Positions 9,985 through 19,443 of a stretch of 64,000 nucleotides of DNA are shown in pieces. The notes beneath the pieces were generated by a model. That model saw nothing but the letters and a program-made list of their open reading frames with translations. It ran no database searches and was not told the origin of the DNA. Positions within the stretch are counted from its first letter, which is position 1; every line of letters begins with the position of its first letter. The position numbers were made by a program, and so were the translations under genes. Source of the stretch: Acidobacteriaceae bacterium KBS 89 (GTDB taxonomy: Bacteria; Acidobacteriota; Terriglobia; Terriglobales; Acidobacteriaceae); NCBI GenBank assembly GCA_000381605.1, contig KB906754.1:248001-312000 (forward strand). Direction: 5' to 3'.

Positions 9985-10560
9985 TCACTTCGAGCAAGGC
10001 TTGCCATGATCGGCATGCGCGCCCTTGGCTTTCGCGTCAGCCTCAGACATATAGGACCCCTGCTTCGTCTTGCCGTAATACGTCGTCCCGTAGCAGTGAT
10101 AGACATTGCTGTCTGTATTAACCCACACCAGGCCTGGACCGCCACCCGCCACCTGCGGCATCGCAGCGGCTTTCGCCGACGGAGAAGGCTTTGCCGGCGC
10201 CACTGGAGCGGCCGGGGCAGTAGGCGCCTTGGGGGCAGCAGGTGCCGTGGGAGCTGCGGGTGCAGTCGGAGCAGTAGGTGCGGCAGGAGCCGTAGGTGCC
10301 TTGGGAGAAGTAGGAGCGGCAGGTGCTGCGGGAGCGGTAGGAGCCTTGGGGGCAGTAGGAGCGGTAGGAGCCGCGGGAGCAGCAGGCGCATACCATTCCT
10401 TCACGCCCTCGTGCCCACGGCAGGCCCCCTGCTTGCTGGCGGCCGTCGAGTAAGTCCCGTCTTTACACTGACCTGTAGATCCTGCAGGTGCCTGGGCCGT
10501 CGCAACCTGCGCCGCGAGAAGCACCCCTGCAACCGCCATCAAACGAATCACGATCTTCAT
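9985..10560 (-). CDS. Secreted DUF3761-type protein with an Ala-Pro-Thr repeat linker
   Basis: A 191-residue exported protein of unknown function. After a signal peptide (IRLMAVAGVLLAAQVATAQA) comes a small Cys pair module, QCKDGTYSTAASKQGACRG, like DUF3761. A linker of about 70 residues follows, made almost only of AP, TAP and KAP units (roughly residues 58-125). The end is a second conserved module (VWVNTDSNVYHCYGTTYYG ... GKPCSK) with two cysteines. The linker gives a G+C-rich tandem repeat at DNA level. The start at 10560 is chosen because the signal peptide begins there and GGGAGCG precedes it; the frame is open further upstream to 10641. The linker should be extended and might span or contact peptidoglycan (inference). 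Confidence 0.72.
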   Translation of the reverse strand: MKIVIRLMAVAGVLLAAQVATAQAPAGSTGQCKDGTYSTAASKQGACRGHEGVKEWYAPAAPAAPTAPTAPKAPTAPAAPAAPTSPKAPTAPAAPTAPTAPAAPTAPAAPKAPTAPAAPVAPAKPSPSAKAAAMPQVAGGGPGLVWVNTDSNVYHCYGTTYYGKTKQGSYMSEADAKAKGAHADHGKPCSK

Positions 10561-10793
10561 TAACGCTCCCGATGAGATTTGGATTGTACGCAATGTGACT
10601 ACGAGGCAAGGATACGGCCAAAATCCTACGCTATCCCGCACTTCCTGTCATGCTTTGCCAATCCGCAATCGCGCACTCCAAATCGAATTCACCAATAATC
10701 ATTACCCAATCGAGTCACAGACTGATCCATTTGAGGGATAGCTGCAAAAGCACAACTCAACCTACTCTCATTCTTGCCGATGGAGGTAGAACA

Positions 10794-10997
10794 ATGCAGA
10801 CACCAGCGTTCCCGTCTTTACAGTCAAGATTCAAGAGCCTCACCCACAGCGGTTCGCAGCGGACCCAAACACCTGGCTTCTTTCAAAGCCACCCAATAGG
10901 CGAGGTCGTGCGCAGCCTCTTCTTCTCGTCCATCCTCTGGATGGTGCTTGCGATGGTCCTTTACGGCGTGTATTCCATGGTCGCCGGCCCTCGCTGA
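10794..10997 (+). CDS. Small single-span membrane protein
   Basis: A 67-residue protein, not recognised. A polar N-terminal half (MQTPAFPSLQSRF...) is followed by one clear membrane helix, SLFFSSILWMVLAMVLYGVY, near the C-terminus. An excellent ribosome site (TGGAGGTAG, 7 bases from ATG) argues for real translation. The frame extends upstream to 10650, but without a ribosome site. It stands alone, about 140 bases before terC. Confidence 0.55.
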   Translation: MQTPAFPSLQSRFKSLTHSGSQRTQTPGFFQSHPIGEVVRSLFFSSILWMVLAMVLYGVYSMVAGPR

Positions 10998-11135
10998 TTA
11001 GCGATTTGACCACCATCTTCGCTTACGACACGACCCTTCAGCGGCTTGGAGCCCTCCCCAGTCTTCCAGCCTGACAGGCGTACCCCTGACCGCGCGCGTG
11101 CATTCATCCCTCCCGCACTGTAGCATCCAACACAG

Positions 11136-12059
11136 ATGCCCGGCGCAACCCCCATCAGCCACTGGATAGGTTTTCATCTCTTCATCCTCATTCTGCTTGG
11201 GATGGAGCTCGTCTACGCTCGCCGCAGAGGCCCCGCAAAGATCCACTCCACGGCCATCGCGGCTACCATCCTCTGGATCGCCGCCGCCCTCGCCTTTGCC
11301 CTTTTCATCTTCCACACCATGGGCAGCGAGAGTGGGACGCAATATCTCGCAGGCTACGCGATCGAAGAGTCCCTCTCCATCGACAACCTCTTCGTCTTCC
11401 TTATCCTCTTCCGCGTCATGCAAATCGAGCCCGTCCAGCAGCCCAGAGTGCTCTTCTGGGGCGTCGCTGGAGCCATCGTCATGCGCGGAGCCTTCATCAC
11501 CGCCGGTCTCGGTCTGCTTGCCCGCTTTGAGTGGATCAGCTACGTCTTTGCCGCCATTCTTCTGATCGCCTCCATCCGCCTCGTACTCCCGTCTGCTCAG
11601 AAGGCCGAAACCACGCCAAGTTGGATCAGGTGGATCTCCCGCGTCCACCCCGTCAGCCTGCGTCAAGATAAGTTCTTCGTCCGCGAAGATGGCCGCCGCA
11701 TGGTCACCGTTCTCTTCCTCGCCTTGATCGCCATCGAACTCACCGACGTCGTCTTCGCCCTCGACTCGATCCCCGCCGTCCTCTCCATCACGCGCAACCC
11801 ATTCTTGGCCTATACCTCGAACATCATGGCCGTCATGGGTCTCCGCTCGCTCTTCTTCCTCCTCGCTCACCTACTCTCTAAACTTCGCTTCCTCCACTAC
11901 GGCCTCGCCGGGGTCCTCGCCTTTGCCGCGCTCAAGATGCTCTCCGCCCACTGGATCGAAATCGGCCCCATCACTTCGCTTATCGTTATCGTGACCGTCC
12001 TCTCCATCACAATCGTGCTGTCCCTGATCTTCAAACCCCCCACCCCTTACCACGCCTAA
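11136..12059 (+). CDS. TerC/Alx family membrane protein
   Basis: A 307-residue polytopic protein of the TerC family, linked in studied bacteria to metal (manganese) export and tellurite or alkali resistance. Eight or so membrane helices are visible. Family motifs with the conserved acidic residues: YAIEESLSIDNLFVFLILF in one half and IAIELTDVVFALDSIPAVLSIT in the other, an internal duplication that forms the putative ion path. DKFFVREDGRRMVTVLFLALI precedes the second. No yybP-ykoY manganese riboswitch was recognised upstream. A TAGCAT (11121-11126) ends 9 bases before the ATG with no ribosome site, so a leaderless mRNA is possible. A weak hairpin (AGGCGC/GCGCCT, 12084-12102) follows. Confidence 0.88.
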   Translation: MPGATPISHWIGFHLFILILLGMELVYARRRGPAKIHSTAIAATILWIAAALAFALFIFHTMGSESGTQYLAGYAIEESLSIDNLFVFLILFRVMQIEPVQQPRVLFWGVAGAIVMRGAFITAGLGLLARFEWISYVFAAILLIASIRLVLPSAQKAETTPSWIRWISRVHPVSLRQDKFFVREDGRRMVTVLFLALIAIELTDVVFALDSIPAVLSITRNPFLAYTSNIMAVMGLRSLFFLLAHLLSKLRFLHYGLAGVLAFAALKMLSAHWIEIGPITSLIVIVTVLSITIVLSLIFKPPTPYHA

Positions 12060-12174
12060 GTACTGCTATTTGAGTGCCCTATCAGGCGCATAGAAGGCGC
12101 CTTAGTGAAATCCTTGCGCGACATATAGGACTAAACTTGTCGTATTTCATCTTATTGTGTACAAAGGAATAATC

Positions 12175-12702
12175 ATGTCGTCTTCGCATACTCTGCTCAA
12201 ATACATGCGCCTGATCCACCTCTACATTGGCGTCTTTATTTCGCCTGCGCTGCTCTTTTTCGCCTTCACCGGAGCCCTCCAGACCTTCAGCCTTCATGAA
12301 ACGTCCCGCGGCAGCAACTACAAACCACCCGCGTGGGCCGTTACGCTGGGGCAGATCCACAAAAAGCAGACACCCGTCGTACCGGTCAGAAAAGCCACGC
12401 CACCCGAGAAGCCGGCCGAAAAGACCGGCGCCGACAAAGCCGCACAAGAAAAGCCGCAACCGCCTACTACTGGGCCCCAACAGGCGCAGAGCGCAGCGCC
12501 AAAGCCATCGTCCGATTCAGCAGTCCCTAAGCCCCACAACGCCCTCCCCCTGAAGTACTTCTTCCTTCTGGTATCCATCGGGCTCTTCGTCTCCACCCTG
12601 TCCGGCATCTACATGTCCTACAAATACATCCGCAACCGGAAGCTGATAACCGCGTTACTTGTGGCTGGCACTGTCTTGCCAGTGCTGTTGACGATCAACT
12701 AG
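12175..12702 (+). CDS. PepSY-associated-type membrane protein with Pro/Lys-rich loop
   Basis: A 175-residue protein with a membrane helix near the N-terminus (LYIGVFISPALLFFAFTGAL), a 100-residue charged and Pro-rich middle (about residues 55-125: PEKPAEKTGADK and similar), and two C-terminal helices (YFFLLVSIGLFVSTLSGIYM; ALLVAGTVLPVLLTI). The first helix resembles the RLIHLYIGVF..P motif of PepSY-associated membrane proteins, often linked to iron uptake, but most of that family is missing. ATG 12175 has AAAGGA at good spacing; a GTG at 12157 is the alternative. Function unknown. Confidence 0.65.
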   Translation: MSSSHTLLKYMRLIHLYIGVFISPALLFFAFTGALQTFSLHETSRGSNYKPPAWAVTLGQIHKKQTPVVPVRKATPPEKPAEKTGADKAAQEKPQPPTTGPQQAQSAAPKPSSDSAVPKPHNALPLKYFFLLVSIGLFVSTLSGIYMSYKYIRNRKLITALLVAGTVLPVLLTIN

Positions 12703-12920
12703 CGCCGCCGCAACAGGAGAACCAGAATCACGACAGCCACCACCCCGCCGCCAAACAATCCAGCCATAGCCGCCGCCAGCATCGTCGGACCGCCATGCAC
12801 AAAGCCGTTCCTGCTAACGTCAGCCACCTTGCAATAGATCGCCATCGCCACCACACAAAATGCAGCGAGCGCACCCCCGACTGCGACAACGAGATGGCGA
12901 AGACCCTGGTCAGGCTTCAT
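12699..12920 (-). CDS. Small two-helix membrane protein downstream of nadB
   Basis: A 73-residue protein (77 if GTG 12932 is used), not recognised. Two membrane helices: VVAVGGALAAFCVVAMAIY and LAAAMAGLFGGGVVAVVILVLLL, ending in a basic RRR. It begins about 20 bases after the nadB stop in the same orientation, with AAAGG upstream, so it is probably co-transcribed with nadB. It overlaps the convergent PepSY-like gene by 4 bases. Confidence 0.5.
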   Translation of the reverse strand: MKPDQGLRHLVVAVGGALAAFCVVAMAIYCKVADVSRNGFVHGGPTMLAAAMAGLFGGGVVAVVILVLLLRRR

Positions 12921-12943
12921 CGAAGATTGCACCTTTCCGCGAC

Positions 12944-14491
12944 CTAAGCGACGAACTCCAGCCTGCCCAATTGCATCACCGAATGTCTCGCAACGGAATC
13001 TCGCAGCGGAAAATCATTACGATAGTGCGCCCCCCTGCTCTCCTCCCGCCCAAGGGCCGACGCGACGATCATCTCAGCCACCGCATGCAGGTTCCGAGCC
13101 TCAAGAGCCCGCCGAAACACTCCTCGCGGCATGGTCACCGCCAGCGCATCCAGCCCTCGCTGCGCCTCCCGGAGACCACCCGCATCCCGCAACAGCCCCG
13201 CATACTTCCACATCAAACCACGCAGCTCGGAGATCCACCTCTCCGTCGCCGCTTCGGTCGTCACGCCAGTGAACGCAGCGGGCGCCACCTCCCCCCCGGA
13301 TATCGGTTCGACAAGCCCCTCGGCCCGTTCCGCAACCATCGTCTCCGCCGCCAATGCTCCAAACACCAGCCCCTCGAGGAGCGAATTACTCGCCAGCCGA
13401 TTCGCGCCATGCACTCCGGTGCAAGCCACCTCACCAGCCGCATACAGGCCACGCAGCGTGGTCCGCCCATGCACGTCCGTCTTCACGCCCCCCATCAGGT
13501 AATGGGCCGCCGGCCGCCCCGGAACGAGATCCCTTCCTAACTCCAGCCCATACCCCGCCAAAAACTTCGAGATCCCCGGAAACCGGGCATGCAGATCCTT
13601 CTTCACATGCCGCATGTCGAGATACACCGGACCGTCCATGCCCTCGCGCGTAATCGCCCGCGCCACCACGTCTCGCGGAGCCAGCTCCAGCAGCGGATGA
13701 TACCGCTCCATAAACCGCTCGCCCTTCGCATTGACGAGGTATGCTCCCTCACCGCGCAACGCCTCGCTCAACAAGAACCGCGGAGCCCCGGGCGCACTGA
13801 ACGCCGTCGGATGAAATTGATAAAACTCCATATCGCTCACCGCCGCGCCCGCTCGGTAAGCCATTGCAATCCCATCCCCGGTCGCCACCGCCGGATTTGT
13901 TGTATCGCTATAAACCTGTCCTGCGCCGCCGCTCGCCAGCAGCACAGCTCCCGCATACACGACGCGCAAACCGCCTTCACCATCCAGCAGGGTCGCCCCG
14001 ACGACGCGACCATCTTCGACGATCAGATCCACGCTCGTCGTCCACTCCATCAACTCAATCTTGGAAATCGCCCTCACATGCCGCAGCAACGAAACCGCAA
14101 TCTCGCGCCCGGTAGCATCTCCATTCGCATGCAGAATCCGTGACAGGCTATGCGCCCCTTCACGCGTCCGCCGCAACTCGCCATCTTCGCGATCGAACGC
14201 CGTCCCCCACGCAAGCAACTCTTCGACCCTCTTCGGCCCCTGCTCCACCAACACCGCAGCGGCTTCGCGATTCACCAGCCCATCTCCCGCCGCCACCGTG
14301 TCCTCCAGATGCAGTGCAACGTCCTCCTCGCCCCCCATTGCCACCGCGATTCCACCCTGCGCATAAGCCGTATTCGACTCGGCCAGCTCCTCCTTCGTCA
14401 CCACCAGCACCGTACCCACATCCGCCAGCCGAATCGCCGCACTCAATCCCGCAATCCCCGCCCCAATCACCAGAAAATCTACTCGATCCAT
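12944..14491 (-). CDS. nadB: L-aspartate oxidase
   Basis: FAD enzyme (515 residues) that oxidises L-aspartate to iminoaspartate, the substrate of NadA. The N-terminal dinucleotide fold is IGAGIAGLSAAIRLA; the family motif TAYAQGGIAVA follows, then REGAHSLSRILHANGDATGREI, the second FAD contact region. The capping-domain YQFHPTAF and the ERYHPLLELAPRDVVARAI segment carry the catalytic His and Arg. The C-terminal helical domain is complete. A TAGCAT ends 6 bases before the ATG on the minus strand, with GAGGT in the same spot. It is divergent from aroB. nadA is 5.6 kb away. Confidence 0.96.
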   Translation of the reverse strand: MDRVDFLVIGAGIAGLSAAIRLADVGTVLVVTKEELAESNTAYAQGGIAVAMGGEEDVALHLEDTVAAGDGLVNREAAAVLVEQGPKRVEELLAWGTAFDREDGELRRTREGAHSLSRILHANGDATGREIAVSLLRHVRAISKIELMEWTTSVDLIVEDGRVVGATLLDGEGGLRVVYAGAVLLASGGAGQVYSDTTNPAVATGDGIAMAYRAGAAVSDMEFYQFHPTAFSAPGAPRFLLSEALRGEGAYLVNAKGERFMERYHPLLELAPRDVVARAITREGMDGPVYLDMRHVKKDLHARFPGISKFLAGYGLELGRDLVPGRPAAHYLMGGVKTDVHGRTTLRGLYAAGEVACTGVHGANRLASNSLLEGLVFGALAAETMVAERAEGLVEPISGGEVAPAAFTGVTTEAATERWISELRGLMWKYAGLLRDAGGLREAQRGLDALAVTMPRGVFRRALEARNLHAVAEMIVASALGREESRGAHYRNDFPLRDSVARHSVMQLGRLEFVA

Positions 14492-14602
14492 ACCTCGATG
14501 CTACTAGAGCCATGAGCGCTCAGCGATAAGCGTTGAGTACGGTATTCATGTCACATCCCTCATCACTCATACCTCACAGCTCTGCGGTACCATCGAGATA
14601 CC

Positions 14603-15733
14603 GTGCCTGTCATCCCCGTCAACACGCCCTCCGCAAGCTACGACGTTACCATCGGCTCCAATCTCCTAAGCACCCTCCATCCGCGCCTCCGCAAGCTCAA
14701 TAGAGACAAGCCGTTCCGCCCCTTCGTCATCACCTCGCCTGAAATCTGGGCCCTCTGGTCGAAACCCTTCCTCGCTAGCTTCAAAGAATCCCCAACGATT
14801 CTCTTCCTCCCCAGCGGCGAATCCCACAAGCGCATGAGCAGCGTCGAATCTCTCGCCCAGCAGCTCGCCACCAGCGGAGCCGACCGCGACTCACTCCTCC
14901 TCGCCTTTGGTGGTGGCGTCCTGGGCGACATGACCGGCTTCCTCGCCGCCATCTACATGCGCGGCATCCGCTACGTGCAAATTCCAACGACACTCCTGGC
15001 GCAGGTCGACTCCTCCATCGGCGGCAAAACCGGCGTCAACCTCCTCGCCGGAAAAAATCTCATCGGCAGCTTCCACCATCCGCAAGCCGTCCTCGCCGAC
15101 ACCGATGTCCTCGCAACCCTCCCGGCGGCTCAACTCCGGGCAGGCCTGCAGGAGTCGATCAAAGCCGGCATCATCTACGACGCAAAACTCTTCCGTTACA
15201 TGGAACAAAACGCCGACGCCATCCTCAGCGGTGATCCGGCCGCTCTCACCCGTGTCGTCGCCGCCTCAGTTCGCGTCAAAGCTGACGTCGTCAGCAAGGA
15301 CGAAAAGGAATCCGGCTTGCGTATGATTCTGAACTTCGGCCACACGATCGGCCACGCCATCGAAGCCGCCACGAACTACAAACAGCTCCTCCACGGCGAA
15401 GCGGTCGCCTGGGGCAGCATCGCCGCACTCAACGTAGCCGCCGCCCGCAAGACCATCACGCAAAAAGACGCCGACCGCATCACGCAACTCATCCTCCGGT
15501 ATGGCCCTTTGCCGAAGTTCAAGGCCACCGCAGAAAAACTCGTCGCTCTCACCTCCCGCGACAAAAAGAACCGCAGCGGCATCCGCTCCTTCGTCCTCCC
15601 GACCGCAATCGGCGAAACCGAAATCGTCCGCAACGTCACCGAACCTGAACTCCTCGCCGCCACGGAAAGCATGCTCACCCTCATGCGTCAACACACCGCG
15701 GCACCGCGCATCTCAAAAAAGCAGATGCGATGA
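14603..15733 (+). CDS. aroB: 3-dehydroquinate synthase
   Basis: Second enzyme of the shikimate pathway: converts DAHP to 3-dehydroquinate with NAD and a divalent metal. The 376 residues show the NAD-site [19 protein letters not shown], the substrate loop [14 protein letters not shown] and the metal-ligand motif [12 protein letters not shown], and the His in [10 protein letters not shown]. It starts with GTG at 14603; a TACCAT ends 9 bases before it and no ribosome site is seen. The stop overlaps the menG start (ATGA), so the two genes are coupled. aroC lies elsewhere in the window. Confidence 0.96.
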   Translation: MPVIPVNTPSASYDVTIGSNLLSTLHPRLRKLNRDKPFRPFVITSPEIWALWSKPFLASFKESPTILFLPSGESHKRMSSVESLAQQLATSGADRDSLLLAFGGGVLGDMTGFLAAIYMRGIRYVQIPTTLLAQVDSSIGGKTGVNLLAGKNLIGSFHHPQAVLADTDVLATLPAAQLRAGLQESIKAGIIYDAKLFRYMEQNADAILSGDPAALTRVVAASVRVKADVVSKDEKESGLRMILNFGHTIGHAIEAATNYKQLLHGEAVAWGSIAALNVAAARKTITQKDADRITQLILRYGPLPKFKATAEKLVALTSRDKKNRSGIRSFVLPTAIGETEIVRNVTEPELLAATESMLTLMRQHTAAPRISKKQMR

Positions 15734-16506
15734 TGAGCCAGCAGAAAAAAACTGAACACGAGCGCTCCACCGGGGCCCGCCCCGTCGGCGTCACCACCGA
15801 GCAGGCGGCCGCCGCGACCATCCAACAGATGTTCGACACCATCGCCCCCACCTACGACCGCGCCAACCATGTCCTCTCCGCCGGCCTCGACCGCTGGATG
15901 TGGAACCGCACCGCTCGCGTCTTCCGCCCTATCCTCCAGCATCCCGAGACCGTCACCCTCGACCTCTGCTGCGGCACCGGCGACATGACGCTTGCCCTCG
16001 TCAAACACCGTGCCACCACACCGAACGCGGCACCCATCCTCGCTGTCGACTTCTCCCACCAGATGCTCTCCCGCGGCGCAGAAAAATTCGCCCCTCACAA
16101 CATCGTCCCCATCGAAGCAGACGCCCTCCATCTCCCCCTCGCCGAAGCCTCCGTCGACCTCGTCACGACCGCCTTCGGCTTCCGCAACCTCGCCAACTAC
16201 GAAGAAGGTCTTGCCGAACTCCATCGCGTTCTCCGCCCCGGCGGCCAACTCGGCATCCTCGAATGCAACCAGCCCGAAGGCCTTATCGGCACCCTCTACG
16301 ACCTCTACTTCAAAACCATCCTGCCCAGGGTAGGCGGCCTCATCTCTGGCAACGTCCGCGCTTACAGCTACCTCCCCGCGTCGGTCGAACGCTTCCCACG
16401 ACCACCCCGCATGCTCCAACTCATCAAAGACGCCGGCTTCACCAACGCCACCTGGACCAGCTACGCCCTTGGCACCGCCGGCCTCTATCACGCCACCAAG
16501 CGCTGA
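15730..16506 (+). CDS. menG: Demethylmenaquinone methyltransferase (UbiE/MenG family)
   Basis: SAM-dependent C-methyltransferase (258 residues) for the last step of menaquinone synthesis. Motifs: [21 protein letters not shown] at residue about 38, SAM-binding [14 protein letters not shown], the acidic [10 protein letters not shown] and the UbiE signature [16 protein letters not shown]; the end [13 protein letters not shown] is also typical. About 35 N-terminal residues precede the conserved part. It overlaps aroB by 4 bases. MenG rather than UbiE is inferred because acidobacteria use menaquinone. Confidence 0.92.
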   Translation: MMSQQKKTEHERSTGARPVGVTTEQAAAATIQQMFDTIAPTYDRANHVLSAGLDRWMWNRTARVFRPILQHPETVTLDLCCGTGDMTLALVKHRATTPNAAPILAVDFSHQMLSRGAEKFAPHNIVPIEADALHLPLAEASVDLVTTAFGFRNLANYEEGLAELHRVLRPGGQLGILECNQPEGLIGTLYDLYFKTILPRVGGLISGNVRAYSYLPASVERFPRPPRMLQLIKDAGFTNATWTSYALGTAGLYHATKR

Positions 16507-16618
16507 AACCTGTATTCCAATCCGATCTTTCCCATCTCAAATTTTCCAGAGAGTGATATCTTTCCCTAACGCTCTCCCCGGCCCGTTACCTTCACTCACT
16601 CGATGAGGTGGTACTCCG

Positions 16619-17989
16619 ATGGCCGCGACCCCGCCCCCCGTCCTCAGTCAACCTGTCGTCTCATCCGACGCTGCCATCGGTGCCTCTGCCCTGCGCAAAG
16701 CTACGTTCCACCTCATTCCACTCATGGCTCTCGGATACGGCGCGGCCTACATGGACCGCGTCAACATCAGCTTCGCCGCGCTCCAGATGAATCGCGACCT
16801 GCACTTCAGTGCAACGACCTACGGCTTCGGCGCAGGACTCTTCTTTCTCAGCTACGCGGCTTGCGAAGTACCATCCAACCTCCTCCTCTACCGATTCGGA
16901 GCACGGCGCTGGCTCGCCCGCATCATGATGACCTGGGGCCTGCTTGCGATCGGCATGCTCTTCGTTCGCACTCCAACGCAGTTCTACATCATGCGCTTCC
17001 TGCTCGGCATGTCGGAGGCCGGCTTCTTCCCCGGAGTTGTCTTCTATCTCATGCAGTGGTTTCCACCCGAGCTTCGCGCGCGCACTATCAGTCGTTTTTA
17101 CATCTCGCTTCCCCTCAGCTCTGCGTTCATGGGACTCATCGCCGGCGCTCTTCTCAACCTCGACAGACAACTCGGCTTTCGCGGCTGGCAGTGGCTTTTC
17201 CTCATCGAGGGCTTACCCGCCGTCCTTCTCGGCATCGCGTTCTTCCTCTTGGTCCCCGACACTCCCTCTCACGCCAAATGGCTCACCGAAGACGAGCGCG
17301 ATTGGATCTTCCGCAACGTGCACAAAGATCCCTCCGGCAACGCACATCACACCGAGTCGATCGCCCATGCCCTCCTCGACCCCCGAGTGTGGCAGATCGG
17401 CATCTTCGAAATGCTGATACTTCTCAGCAGCTACGGCTACATCTTTATCGCTCCCAACTTCATCCAGAGCATCACTCACCTCAGCATCACTAACGTCGGC
17501 TTCACGATCTGCGCCCTTAGTCTGCTCGGAGTTCCGGCTATGCTGCTCGGCGCAATTCACTCCGACCACGCTCACTCCCGCTCGCAAGGGCGATACTGGC
17601 ACATCATCCCCTGTTGCCTCATCATTGCAGCCACCTTGGCAGTCTGCGGCCTTTCCACCTCATCGCTCGTAGTAATGTCTGCACTTGCCTTACTCACCCT
17701 CTCTTACCACTGGATGCAGGGCCCCTTTTGGGCGCTTCCATCCAGCTTCTTCAAGGGCAGATCCGCGGCCGCGGGCATCGCTGCCGTGAACACGCTCGGC
17801 ATCACTGGAGGTTTCATCGGCCCCTACTGGATGGGGTTCGCCAAAGACCTCACCGGCAACTATCAGCGCGGCCTCATCACTCTCAGCTTCCCAATGCTCC
17901 TGGCCGCCGGAATCATGCTCTACATGCGCTACCAGGCTCATCCGGCGCCGCCCGTGCATCCCGTCGCGCCACCATGTAGCATCACCTGA
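16619..17989 (+). CDS. MFS transporter, anion:cation symporter (ACS) type
   Basis: A 456-residue transporter with twelve membrane helices. The start of helix 1 has the ACS-family pattern YGAAYMDRVNISFAALQM, and the first loop and helices 4-5 have YRFGARRWLARIMMTWG and MRFLLGMSEAGFFPGVVFYL, as in transporters for phthalate, tartrate, hexuronates and other organic anions. The central loop carries the usual acidic-basic stretch. The substrate is not readable from sequence and the neighbours give no catabolic context. The stop overlaps the start of the CDF gene by one base. Confidence 0.88.
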   Translation: MAATPPPVLSQPVVSSDAAIGASALRKATFHLIPLMALGYGAAYMDRVNISFAALQMNRDLHFSATTYGFGAGLFFLSYAACEVPSNLLLYRFGARRWLARIMMTWGLLAIGMLFVRTPTQFYIMRFLLGMSEAGFFPGVVFYLMQWFPPELRARTISRFYISLPLSSAFMGLIAGALLNLDRQLGFRGWQWLFLIEGLPAVLLGIAFFLLVPDTPSHAKWLTEDERDWIFRNVHKDPSGNAHHTESIAHALLDPRVWQIGIFEMLILLSSYGYIFIAPNFIQSITHLSITNVGFTICALSLLGVPAMLLGAIHSDHAHSRSQGRYWHIIPCCLIIAATLAVCGLSTSSLVVMSALALLTLSYHWMQGPFWALPSSFFKGRSAAAGIAAVNTLGITGGFIGPYWMGFAKDLTGNYQRGLITLSFPMLLAAGIMLYMRYQAHPAPPVHPVAPPCSIT

Positions 17990-19443
17990 TGAGCACAACG
18001 GCCCAGCCCGACCAAGCCGCGACCCCTCATAGCGCGAAGCGTTCCGCCGCGCTCTTCTCCGTCATCGCCGCCCTGGGTGTCACGCTCTTCAAACTCCTTA
18101 CCGGTATCCTCACCGGCTCGCTCGGCATGCTCTCCGAAGCCGCTCACTCCGGCATCGACCTCATCGCCGCCGCCATCACTCTCTTCTCCGTCCAGGTCTC
18201 CGACCGGCCCGCCGACGCCGATCACGCCTACGGCCACGGCAAGGTCGAAAGCCTCTCCGCCGCCATCGAATCCGTCCTCATGCTCGCCTCCTGCATCTGG
18301 ATACTTTCTGAAGCCGTACGCCGCATCTTTCTCCGGCAACACCTCTCCCTCAAGTTCTCCATCTGGCCGTTCATCGCACTCCTTCTCTCCATCACCGTTG
18401 ATTTCACGCGGTCGCGCAAGCTCCACCGCATCGCGAGCGAAACCAAAAGCGAGGCGCTCGAAGCCGACGCCATCCACTTCGGCACCGACATCTGGTCTTC
18501 CCTCGCCGTTCTCGTCGGCCTCGCCGCATCCTACGCCGGCCAATATTGGAAGATCCCCGCGCTCGAACTCGCCGACCCCGTCGCCGCAATCCTCGTCGCG
18601 TGCATCATCCTCTACGTCACCTGGAAGCTTGCCCGTCGCACCATCGACGCCCTCACCGACGCCACCCCAACTGAAACCCGCGCCCAGACTCGCGACCTCA
18701 TGCGCGAACTCGCTTCCATCGATGGTGTCCTCTCCGTCGACCGTGTCCGCACCCGCCGCTCCGGCCCCAGCTACTTCGCCGACGTCACCCTCGGCATGCC
18801 CCGCAACCTCACCTTCCAGCGCTCCGAACAGATCACCATGGCTGCCACCGCTGCCGTGCAACGTCATCTCCCCGGTGCCGACGTTGTCGTCCACTCCGTC
18901 CCCATCGCATCGCTCGCCGAAAGCGTCCACGACCGCATCCGCGCCGTTGCTGCCCGCTCCAACCTCGCCATCCACGACGTCAGTGTGCAGGAGTACCACC
19001 ACCAGCTCCACGTCGAGCAGCACCTCGAGGTTGACGAGACCATGTCCCTCCGCGCCGCCCACGCCATCGTCACCCAACTCGAATCCGAGATGCGCCGCGA
19101 GGTCCCTGAGATCTCCTCGATCCTCACTCACATCGAAAGCGAACCCGCCACCATCGAGCGGCCCGACTCACTCGAACGCGATCGCCAGCTGGAGGTCCGC
19201 CTCCGCCGCACCGCCCAAAGCTTCCCCGAGGTCCTTGACATCCACGAAGTCTTCGTCACTCGCAGCCACAACAACGGAGCCGACCGCATCCAGGTCAACT
19301 GCCACTGCACCCTGCCCGACGATCTCCCAATGTCCCGCGTTCACGAGATCATCACTGCACTCGAAAACGCCTTCAAACTCGACTCACCCGAGGTCAGCCG
19401 CCTCCTCATCCACCCCGAACCCGCCACCGACAACCGTCGCTAG
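17989..19443 (+). CDS. Cation diffusion facilitator with an extended, three-module cytoplasmic region
   Basis: A CDF-family metal/proton antiporter of 484 residues; typical members have about 300. The membrane part has the metal sites: H53 and D57 (AAHSGIDL) in helix 2, H163 and D167 (IHFGTDIW) in helix 5, and the loop site DADHAYGHGK with H79 and H83. Zinc, iron or manganese export is therefore likely. After residue 240 there appear to be three tandem dimerisation-type modules (about 245-305, 318-384, 410-476), each with a strand-helix-strand pattern ending in VVVHSVP, SILTHIES and RLLIHPEP, where one is normal. Start ATG overlaps the MFS stop. Confidence 0.9.
   Translation: MSTTAQPDQAATPHSAKRSAALFSVIAALGVTLFKLLTGILTGSLGMLSEAAHSGIDLIAAAITLFSVQVSDRPADADHAYGHGKVESLSAAIESVLMLASCIWILSEAVRRIFLRQHLSLKFSIWPFIALLLSITVDFTRSRKLHRIASETKSEALEADAIHFGTDIWSSLAVLVGLAASYAGQYWKIPALELADPVAAILVACIILYVTWKLARRTIDALTDATPTETRAQTRDLMRELASIDGVLSVDRVRTRRSGPSYFADVTLGMPRNLTFQRSEQITMAATAAVQRHLPGADVVVHSVPIASLAESVHDRIRAVAARSNLAIHDVSVQEYHHQLHVEQHLEVDETMSLRAAHAIVTQLESEMRREVPEISSILTHIESEPATIERPDSLERDRQLEVRLRRTAQSFPEVLDIHEVFVTRSHNNGADRIQVNCHCTLPDDLPMSRVHEIITALENAFKLDSPEVSRLLIHPEPATDNRR

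Noticed and set aside
10998..11135. yybP-ykoY manganese riboswitch upstream of terC
   Set aside because: I looked for the conserved stem and loop sequences and did not find them; the -10 so close to the ATG also leaves no leader.
10998..11870. 290-codon minus-strand frame opposite terC
   Set aside because: Composition dominated by Asp, Glu and Gly; the TerC motifs on the other strand are unmistakable.
17938..19131. 397-codon open frame on the minus strand, opposite the CDF gene
   Set aside because: High-G+C mirror of a real gene: Asp/Gly/Val-rich, no ribosome site or recognisable motif, and the CDF gene is well supported.
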